Source: a candidate division TM6 bacterium GW2011_GWE2_42_60
Lineage (GTDB): Bacteria; Babelota; Babeliae; Babelales; Babelaceae
Reading direction: 5' to 3'
Assembly (NCBI GenBank): GCA_000996275.1
Contig: LCEG01000002.1
Location: 203,246-267,245, forward strand
DNA length: 64,000 bases
The position numbers were made by a program, and so were the translations under genes. Within the stretch, counting starts at the first letter, position 1. Each line of letters opens with the position of its first letter. Below the pieces are notes generated by a model. The model did no database searches. It saw nothing but the letters and a program-made list of their open reading frames with translations, and was not told where the DNA came from. Shown here piece after piece: positions 58,038-64,000 of this stretch.

Positions 58038-59588
58038 CTAGATACGCATTTTGGTAACGCCCAGCACATCAGTTGCAAACGTAAAGAATGAACGTTGCAT
58101 CCAGAGAGCCGTAACCAACGTAGCTATAATACCAACAATTTGTGTTGCTGCAAAGCCCTGAATTGGTCCTGTTCCAAATTTATAAAGAACAATGGCCATC
58201 AAAAGCGATGTGATGTTCGAATCGAGAATCACAGTCATAGCACCACTAAACCCAAGTTCAATCGCCCTACGCAAAGGAACTCCCGCAGCAATCTCATCAC
58301 GCATACGTTCAAAAATAAGAATCGATGCATCGATAGCCATACCAATCGTCAAAAGAAGACCGGCAATACCAGGAAGCGTCAAGGTAGCCTGCATCCCTGC
58401 AAGTAACACAAGCGAAAGCAGAAGGTTAAAGAGAAGAACAATGTACCCCAAAAGACCCGCCATCTTGTAGGTAATAACAATAAAGCCCAGGAGAAGTAAC
58501 ATACCGATGATGCATGCAATCAATCCTTTACGAATCGATTCTTGCCCCAATGTTGCACCAATATTGCGCTCTTCTTCAAACGTAACGGGCGCTACAAACG
58601 AACCTGCACGCAAGAGCATTGCAAGTTCTTGTGCTTCACTTGCTGTAAATGCACCAGAAATCATACCAGACGAACTCAGTGCTGTATTAACAACAGGCGC
58701 ACATTTAACTTCACCGTCAAGAACGATAGCCAATTTGCGGTCAATATTGTTAGCCGTTAAGTCATAAAACTTTGCTGCACCTTCTTTTTTAAATTCAAAA
58801 TTTACTACTGGTTCTGCACCCGTATCACCACCAAGGCTTGAATGCGCACTCTTAAGTAAACGGCCAGTCAAATCACTGTAAGCAGGCACTAGATAGAAAT
58901 GCGAGCGATCGCCACGATGCTCTGGAACAACGACAAAACCTTCTGGCGCTGATCCTCCATAACGATCAAGAAGATCTTGCTCATTAGGGGAATCATCTTC
59001 AACCAATTTAATCTCAAGTAATGCAGCACGACCAATCATTGCTTTTGCTTGCTGGGTATTGTGAATATTAGGAAGCTCAACAATAATTTTATCTGTTCCA
59101 TGTCTTGCCACTAATGTTTCACCAACGCCAAACGCATTCACCCGCATTTCGAGAGCATTAATATTGCTATCAACGGCCTCACGATCAATGCGCGCTTTTG
59201 TTTCTGAGGTCAAAGTAAAGGTAACCGTTGTCTCTTTTCGATCAACACTTACCCCTTTAATTACAGCAGAAAGAACTTCAAACGCTATATTGGCGTCTTT
59301 AACATCATCAAAAGCAAGCTGTGCAATACCAGCTTCTATTCGTTTTGATTTAGGAAGGGTTTTCCCCGCCTTCTTCAAAACATCAACGGCATCTTGCATG
59401 CGCTCAACAAGCTCAGTTTCATGAGCTTTATCAAGCTGAACTTGGAGAGTCACGTACGTGCCACCCACAAGATCGATACCATACTTAATGTAATTATTTA
59501 AATTATAGACGAAATACCCCCCAGCCACTGCCAAAATGAGCCAGAGTGAAAACCGTGATATAAAGAGTTGGCGAAGTGAGACTGTCAT
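58038..59588 (-). CDS. secD: Protein translocase subunit SecD
   Basis: 516 residues. N-terminal membrane segment (LWLILAVAGGYFVYNL), then YGIDLVGGTYVTLQV (the D-x-x-G-G motif). The large periplasmic P1 domain includes LEMRVNAFGVGETLV and VELPNIHNTQQAKAMIG. Five C-terminal helices carry ATLTLPGIAGLLLTIGMAIDASILIFERMRDE. It uses the proton gradient to drive late export through SecYEG. secF is not adjacent: tRNA-Met and pgsA follow. This is the only Sec component here, fitting a genome rich in exported proteins. Confidence 0.95.
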   Translation of the reverse strand: MTVSLRQLFISRFSLWLILAVAGGYFVYNLNNYIKYGIDLVGGTYVTLQVQLDKAHETELVERMQDAVDVLKKAGKTLPKSKRIEAGIAQLAFDDVKDANIAFEVLSAVIKGVSVDRKETTVTFTLTSETKARIDREAVDSNINALEMRVNAFGVGETLVARHGTDKIIVELPNIHNTQQAKAMIGRAALLEIKLVEDDSPNEQDLLDRYGGSAPEGFVVVPEHRGDRSHFYLVPAYSDLTGRLLKSAHSSLGGDTGAEPVVNFEFKKEGAAKFYDLTANNIDRKLAIVLDGEVKCAPVVNTALSSSGMISGAFTASEAQELAMLLRAGSFVAPVTFEEERNIGATLGQESIRKGLIACIIGMLLLLGFIVITYKMAGLLGYIVLLFNLLLSLVLLAGMQATLTLPGIAGLLLTIGMAIDASILIFERMRDEIAAGVPLRRAIELGFSGAMTVILDSNITSLLMAIVLYKFGTGPIQGFAATQIVGIIATLVTALWMQRSFFTFATDVLGVTKMRI

Positions 59589-59662
59589 ACTCCATCCCCT
59601 GTCGATAAAAATAAGGATAACCTTTTTAGTACTCTCCGCCGAAAGTGATCACGGCGGTACTC

Positions 59663-59749
59663 TGGTGCGGAAGAAGGGACTCGAACCCCCACGGGATTAC
59701 TCCCACAGCCCCCTCAAAGCTGCGTGTCTACCAGTTTCACCACTTCCGC
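59663..59749 (-). tRNA. tRNA-Leu (GAG)
   Basis: 87 nt with CCA and a long variable arm, as class II tRNAs have. Acceptor GCGGAAG/CTTCCGC, anticodon loop TTGAGGG (GAG), T-loop GTTCGAGTC. 74 bp upstream of secD. Confidence 0.95.
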
Positions 59750-59813
59750 ACATTTACCAGAACACGAAACTCACTGTACCAGAAGAACTGAGCCTTTGCA
59801 AATTTTTTTTAGC

Positions 59814-60824
59814 TTATTTTGAACGAGAGAACAGTCCTGTAATTGCGTGCCAGATCGAAGCAAAGAAATTTCCAATCGAAGACCAGAGCGTAGAGAACCA
59901 TCCAGCCTGGCTTTTCTTTGCCGCTTCTGCTGCAGTTTTTTCTTTTTGAAGACGCTCTTGTTCTTTTTTTAGCGCCTCCATTTTTGCCTGCTCTGCAAGC
60001 ACATTCTTATTAAGTTCAACACCACGCGCCCGTAATTCAGTCAATTTTTGCCGCACTGTGTCAGTTTGCTTTCCTATTTCACTTGAAAGCGTAGTAAAAA
60101 ATTGCGTAAAATCATTTTTGATGTACCGGTCAAGCGCTGCAATATTCCGAGACAGCACCTCAATGTCACGATAAAGCTTCTCCGCAGCCTCATCGTTCAG
60201 GGTATCAGAGATTTTTTCAAGCGCTGTCCATGCTTTATTTTCATACGACAAAGCCTTCTCAATCTCTTCCCCAAGCATTTGAATTGCCTTAGAAGAAGCT
60301 GCATCAAGCTTTTGTACATAAGAAAACTCTACTTTGAGTTTTTCGACTTCAACACGCTTTTCATCAAGCTTTTTTAAGAAGTCACGTAACTCTTGTGCCT
60401 GCATACCCGTTTTTTTTGCCTGCTCAATCTCTTCTTGGATGGTTTTAAGTCGTGCATCAATTTCACCCTGCTGAAATCCACATTCTTGATAAAAACCGTC
60501 AAGCTTCTTATCAAGTTCTTGCCAACGGCCATCAAAGTCTTTTCGTGATGGCGTCACCAAGGTAATCTGCTTTTTGAGCTTATTAAAAAGATCTTCGGCC
60601 TTTTTAAAGATCTGAGCTTTGAGATACCAATTACCCGTCGGTTCCCCAACCGTTGTTGGAGCACCCTCTGGCTCAACTGGCTCTTCCCATGCTTCCGCAA
60701 CAACCTCTGGTGTTGGGGAAGGTGGTGGATTGAAAACCCCAAGCGGACCCTCATCATCACCACACACTGAAGTTTTACATCCAAGCATCATCAAAAAAAC
60801 AACGGTAGGTATACAGCGCTTCAT
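59814..60824 (-). CDS. Coiled-coil lipoprotein
   Basis: 336 residues. Signal with lipobox PTVVFLMMLGC (Cys16), followed by KTSVCGDDEG. A Pro/Glu-rich linker (about 25-65) leads into a long, heptad-rich coiled coil (about 70-310; KKQITLVTPSRKDF, EVEKLKVEFSYVQKLD, EKEQERLQKEKTAAEAAKK). A short amphipathic C-terminus with aromatics (GWFSTLWSSIGNFFASIWHAITGLFSR) could touch a membrane. A spanning or tethering role between membranes is plausible from this layout; no named family. Confidence 0.8.
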   Translation of the reverse strand: MKRCIPTVVFLMMLGCKTSVCGDDEGPLGVFNPPPSPTPEVVAEAWEEPVEPEGAPTTVGEPTGNWYLKAQIFKKAEDLFNKLKKQITLVTPSRKDFDGRWQELDKKLDGFYQECGFQQGEIDARLKTIQEEIEQAKKTGMQAQELRDFLKKLDEKRVEVEKLKVEFSYVQKLDAASSKAIQMLGEEIEKALSYENKAWTALEKISDTLNDEAAEKLYRDIEVLSRNIAALDRYIKNDFTQFFTTLSSEIGKQTDTVRQKLTELRARGVELNKNVLAEQAKMEALKKEQERLQKEKTAAEAAKKSQAGWFSTLWSSIGNFFASIWHAITGLFSRSK

Positions 60825-60838
60825 TCAAGCCCCCTTTT

Positions 60839-61297
60839 TTACAAAGTCTTAGCAAGCTCTTTCAATTCACCGAGTAAAGCAAGAGAAAGCTCCGCAGCTT
60901 CTGGCGAAGTGTAACTCCATTTAACGCCCGCGTCTACGCGAGAAAGACCGGATCGATCGCACTTAATATCAATAATATCAATACGCACTACATTCATGAG
61001 AGGATGTACAATCGACGGTGCACGCACCACCCCTGCACGCCCCAAAACACTGTATGCTACATTTTCTTCATCAAGAATACAGAGCATCACCTTCTTTTGC
61101 CACACCATATTGTGATATCCCGTATGGTCCTTGTGAATCGACATTAAAATGCTTTCACGACCCTTTGGATACAAGGTGTTAATTGGTGTTGTATGAGGAA
61201 CTTGTTTTTCTGAAAAAGTTGCCAACACTGCCGCCGTTCCCTTTTGCAAAATCGCAAACAAATCATCCGGCAATTTTACCCCTACATGCTTTGCCAT
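60839..61297 (-). CDS. Pyridoxamine 5'-phosphate-oxidase-fold (split-barrel) protein
   Basis: 152 residues from the ATG at 61297. Split-barrel FMN-binding plan: AVLATFSEKQVPHTTPIN, then a KGRESILMSIHKDHTG stretch and WQKKVMLCILDEEN, as in PNPOx-like flavoproteins. No signal peptide. A flavin-dependent oxidoreductase or F420/heme-related role cannot be separated. It lies 15 bp upstream of the lipoprotein gene, likely co-transcribed. The ~200 bp upstream hold no gene I can support. Confidence 0.72.
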   Translation of the reverse strand: MAKHVGVKLPDDLFAILQKGTAAVLATFSEKQVPHTTPINTLYPKGRESILMSIHKDHTGYHNMVWQKKVMLCILDEENVAYSVLGRAGVVRAPSIVHPLMNVVRIDIIDIKCDRSGLSRVDAGVKWSYTSPEAAELSLALLGELKELAKTL

Positions 61298-61504
61298 CAA
61301 AAAATCCCTTATCTTTAATATAAAATTGTGCCCAACAACTAGATTGCCTCTCTAAAACTTCATTAAAGGCAATAAAACCGCTCACCTCTCCGTAAGACCT
61401 ACACATTTTTCTCGGGAATATAACCATGAAGATTATTGTTCGATACTCTTTAGTATACCAGACGTGTCAAGATCTTTGAATTTTCAAGTGACAATTATAC
61501 GCCT

Positions 61505-62023
61505 CTATTTTTGGCTTAACGCTCGATATGTATCTGATTCCTGTTGCAAAAGAAATTCGAGTTGTTCTAATAAAGCATCCAATTGGCACATTTCTTCTTG
61601 TGCAAAACAGACTTCAGTACTAGCTTTCAAAAGATCAGCTATAAGTTCACGAACACGCAAATCTATCCTCTGACTTTCACAATAAGGCAACAATTCATAC
61701 TCAGTATACCCTTGCAATTGAACATCAAAAAGACTTTCAAAAAACCGCTTGATACTCTTTTTCAAACAGACACATTGTTCTTTTTTACCGAGAGACCCCG
61801 CTCGAATGGCTCTAATCGCCTGATGCAACTCAGCATAAGGGTTTGCAATAATTCGTTGTGCCTTGGCCCTCTGCACAAAAAAAAGAATCAACCAAACAAC
61901 CAAACCAACCGCAATAACCAAGCATACCCACACAACTGGTCGCTCCCACCATGCCGGTTGCCATAAATCAAAAATATCATCAAAATCCAGGTCTTTCAGG
62001 CTTGGACTCTGCTGGGGTATCAT
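61505..62023 (-). CDS. DUF4381-type membrane protein
   Basis: 172 residues. One membrane segment (about 31-51; PVVWVCLVIAVGLVVWLILFF) after an acidic opening (LKDLDFDDIFDLWQPAWW), then a helical cytosolic part (KKSIKRFFESLFDVQLQGYTEYELL). This fits DUF4381 proteins, which sit in MoxR/BatA-type operons beside DUF58 proteins. Overlaps the DUF58 gene by 4 bp (ATGA). MoxR ATPase and VWA-domain partners are not in the window. Confidence 0.78.
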   Translation of the reverse strand: MIPQQSPSLKDLDFDDIFDLWQPAWWERPVVWVCLVIAVGLVVWLILFFVQRAKAQRIIANPYAELHQAIRAIRAGSLGKKEQCVCLKKSIKRFFESLFDVQLQGYTEYELLPYCESQRIDLRVRELIADLLKASTEVCFAQEEMCQLDALLEQLEFLLQQESDTYRALSQK

Positions 62024-62910
62024 AACAACACCTTTACTTTTTTTAGCCCCATAAAAACAGATTTGACCGGATCATCTTGTACAAAACAATCAAACCAGGC
62101 TACGCGTGTATGCCTAAAAAGATCTTCTTGCTCTTGCCGCATCTGCTTGAGAACACATTGAGCCTGTTGCACATTTTTCTCTGAATGCAAGAAAAGAAGC
62201 GATGCGTCATCTTGCCCTGAGAACTCACTCTCTCGACAGGGTAGAAATCGAACCGTGTCAAGAACTGCCGTTTCATTTTTATCACGCACCCGAATACAAC
62301 AAAGACTGTAGCGCGCCCCTAGAAAACGCATAAAATCAACATCAAGCGGTTCAATAAAATCAGAAATGAGAAAAAGTAGTGATTTTTTGCAAAACAACCG
62401 AGCAAAAGAGTGCGCTGTTTTTTGCACTACGTCACCAGAGCAAGAAGGCGCGTTGCGCAAAAGCTCTCTCACAATTCGGTCAGTCTGCTGTCTCCCCACC
62501 AAAAGCGGCGTTGCCGTCTGCAAGTTCTGCCTCATAAAATGGAGGGCAACCGCATCTCCCGCATTTTCACCCATCACCGCAACTATTGCCGCAATTGATG
62601 CCCCTCTCTCATAAAACCGTTTTTCACCAGTACCAAAAAGCATTGACCGTGAACAATCAAGCAGTAAATGTATTGAACGGGATCGCTCATCACGGTATTC
62701 GCGCACCACCAAATGTTGGCCACGAGCAGAGCTTTTCCAATCGATAAAACGAACATCATCGCCCGGCTGATATTCTCTCAATTGATCAAAATCAGAACCA
62801 GAGCCGCGCGTCATAATACGAAACTGCCCCGCCCGCGAACCAGTAAGCATTCTTCGCGTCTGAATAACCGCCGATGAAACATGGCGTCTTAATTCACTCA
62901 GACCTTCCAT
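62020..62910 (-). CDS. DUF58 (VWA-like) domain protein
   Basis: 296 residues from the ATG at 62910 (GAGGGG upstream; frame open to a TTG at 62934 overlapping serS). Characteristic FDQLREYQPGDDVRFIDWKSSARGQHLVVREYRDE near 43-77 and a VWA-like LLLDCSRSMLFG (MIDAS-type D-x-S-x-S). DUF58 proteins work with MoxR-type AAA+ ATPases in envelope maintenance and stress. Operon serS, DUF58, DUF4381. Confidence 0.88.
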   Translation of the reverse strand: MEGLSELRRHVSSAVIQTRRMLTGSRAGQFRIMTRGSGSDFDQLREYQPGDDVRFIDWKSSARGQHLVVREYRDERSRSIHLLLDCSRSMLFGTGEKRFYERGASIAAIVAVMGENAGDAVALHFMRQNLQTATPLLVGRQQTDRIVRELLRNAPSCSGDVVQKTAHSFARLFCKKSLLFLISDFIEPLDVDFMRFLGARYSLCCIRVRDKNETAVLDTVRFLPCRESEFSGQDDASLLFLHSEKNVQQAQCVLKQMRQEQEDLFRHTRVAWFDCFVQDDPVKSVFMGLKKVKVLL

Positions 62911-62923
62911 CGCAACAGACCCC

Positions 62924-64000
62924 TCAAACCCCAATCGTCACCGCTTTCAAGATCTCAGGGAAAACAATAGACCCATCGGCCTGCTGCCCTGATTCAAGTA
63001 ACGCAACGGTCAAGCGAGGCAATGCAAGCGATGAGCCATTAAGTGTATGAACAAGCCGCGGCTTGTCGGTTGATGAAGACCGATACCGAATTCCACAGCG
63101 ACGTGCTTGATAATCGGTACAATTACTAATAGATGAAACCTCTTTATATTCCTTTTGACCCGGCATCCAGACCTCTATATCATACGTCTTAGAGGAGGCA
63201 AATGAACAATCTTGTGCCGCTAAAAGCATCACACGATAATGGAGACCCAAGCTTTGAAGTATCGACTCTGCGCAAGCAAGCATACGCTCTTGCTCGAGTG
63301 GGGATTCTTCTGGTTTTGTAAGCGTAAAAAGCTCAACTTTATCAAATTGGTGAATACGAATAAGCCCGCGCTCAGCAGCCCCATATCCGCCCGCTTCACG
63401 CCTAAAACAACTGGTAAGAGCCGTGAGACGAATCGGAAGCTCTTGCTCAGCAAGAATTGCATCACGATAAAGATTTGCAAGATTAACCTCTGCTGTAGGC
63501 GTTAAATAGAGCCCATCTTTTTCAATTGCATACACTTCTTCTTTGAAACGCGGAAAATTACTCGCGCCTTCAAGCGCACGCTCATTAATTAAAAAAGGCG
63601 GCAAGACAGGAGAAAATCCATGCTTTTGCGCCGTTTGAAACATAAACATACAGAGCGCATAATGAAGACGAACAGCCTCATTACGGTAGAGTGCAAAATT
63701 AGAGGACGTCATTGCAACAGCAGCTTCAAAATCAAGCCACCCCAACGCTTTGCCTAATTCTACATGCGTTTTAAGAGGAAACGAAAAAGTTGGTTGAGAA
63801 CCCCACGCCTTTACTTCGCGATTCGACTCTTTACCACCTGGTTGTACGTCATCAAAAAGCAGGTTCGGACATCGTAAATAAAGATCTTTAAAAACACCCT
63901 CAAGCTCATCAAGCTCCGCTTCATGTCGTTTGATACGCTCAGAAAGCTCTTGTGCTTTTTGACGTGTTTCTTCGGACACCCCTTGGTTGCCCTGACGGGA
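62924..64000 (-). CDS. serS: Seryl-tRNA synthetase, C-terminal ~358 residues
   Basis: The frame is open to the window edge; a bacterial SerRS is about 425 residues, so the N-terminal ~70 are outside. Seen are the second half of the N-terminal tRNA-binding coiled coil (ELSERIKRHEAELDELEGVFKD) and the class II catalytic domain: motif 2 FRREAGGYGAAERGLIRIHQFDKVE and motif 3 NGSSLALPRLTVALLES. It charges tRNA-Ser (and tRNA-Sec, where present) in the cytosol. Confidence 0.95.
   Translation of the reverse strand, partial: SRQGNQGVSEETRQKAQELSERIKRHEAELDELEGVFKDLYLRCPNLLFDDVQPGGKESNREVKAWGSQPTFSFPLKTHVELGKALGWLDFEAAVAMTSSNFALYRNEAVRLHYALCMFMFQTAQKHGFSPVLPPFLINERALEGASNFPRFKEEVYAIEKDGLYLTPTAEVNLANLYRDAILAEQELPIRLTALTSCFRREAGGYGAAERGLIRIHQFDKVELFTLTKPEESPLEQERMLACAESILQSLGLHYRVMLLAAQDCSFASSKTYDIEVWMPGQKEYKEVSSISNCTDYQARRCGIRYRSSSTDKPRLVHTLNGSSLALPRLTVALLESGQQADGSIVFPEILKAVTIGV

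Noticed and set aside
1-64000. CRISPR arrays
   Set aside because: No regularly spaced direct repeats with unique spacers. The only tandem arrays are 9-bp, 12-bp and 129-bp coding or leader repeats.
1-64000. Insertion sequences
   Set aside because: No DDE, HUH or IS200-type transposase was recognised; the IS66-like helix at 9671 is too short to count.

Overview
The window looks like chromosome from a host-associated Gram-negative bacterium with a reduced, AT-rich genome. Candidatus Dependentiae (TM6, Babeliales) is my best guess. The reasons are seven ankyrin-repeat proteins in 64 kb, most with Sec signal peptides; many short secreted proteins of unknown function; a Cys-rich outer-membrane-type protein ending in Phe; and a standard bacterial core (MreC, GatCA, RsmG, PgsA, SecD, SerS, CCA-encoding tRNAs). 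The phylum call is inference, because no rRNA gene is present.

Region 1 (1-13.6 kb) holds a truncated secreted gene with MEG repeats, an exported short-chain dehydrogenase, a DUF2157 membrane protein, a Nudix remnant, a VOC protein, two tandemly duplicated secreted ankyrin proteins, a large ankyrin protein on the minus strand, a DrrAB-type ABC exporter and a 575-residue outer-membrane-type protein.

Region 2 (13.5-19 kb) is a four-gene minus-strand operon: a GDP-sugar-pyrophosphorylase-like nucleotidyltransferase, an ankyrin/histidine-phosphatase fusion, a Nudix hydrolase and an APH-like kinase. Three of the four proteins have signal peptides. The operon is bracketed by direct copies of the 3' end of the outer-membrane-type gene, which suggests insertion or duplication.

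Region 3 (19-32.4 kb) contains a module present twice. A minus-strand TM0106-type RecB-like nuclease/RNase H protein is paired with a plus-strand secreted ankyrin protein. They share a conserved bidirectional promoter of about 190 bp, and a dispersed repeat lies just 3' of each nuclease gene. The second nuclease carries an SF1 (DNA2-like) helicase; the first lacks it. This is the strongest candidate for an undescribed system here.

Region 4 (32.4-38.2 kb) looks like an integrated element: a zinc-ribbon protein, an unknown protein, a Toprim/RepA-like primase-helicase, a MerR-type small HTH protein and a serine recombinase. The recombinase stop codon lies inside the 3' end of tRNA-Asp, in a Val-Asn-Asp tRNA cluster.

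Region 5 (38.5-64 kb) is mostly core genome: MreC (with a 215-bp antisense overlap), a MATE transporter with GatC and GatA, a 7TM-GAF regulator with a degenerate sigma-54-activator AAA+ domain, a methyltransferase, RsmG, a hexulose-phosphate-synthase-like enzyme, an ATP-dependent DNA ligase, PgsA, tRNA-Met, SecD, tRNA-Leu, a coiled-coil lipoprotein, a PNPOx-fold protein, DUF4381 and DUF58 proteins, and the 3' part of SerS. Secreted proteins of unknown function are interspersed. No CRISPR array, rRNA gene or recognisable insertion-sequence transposase was seen.
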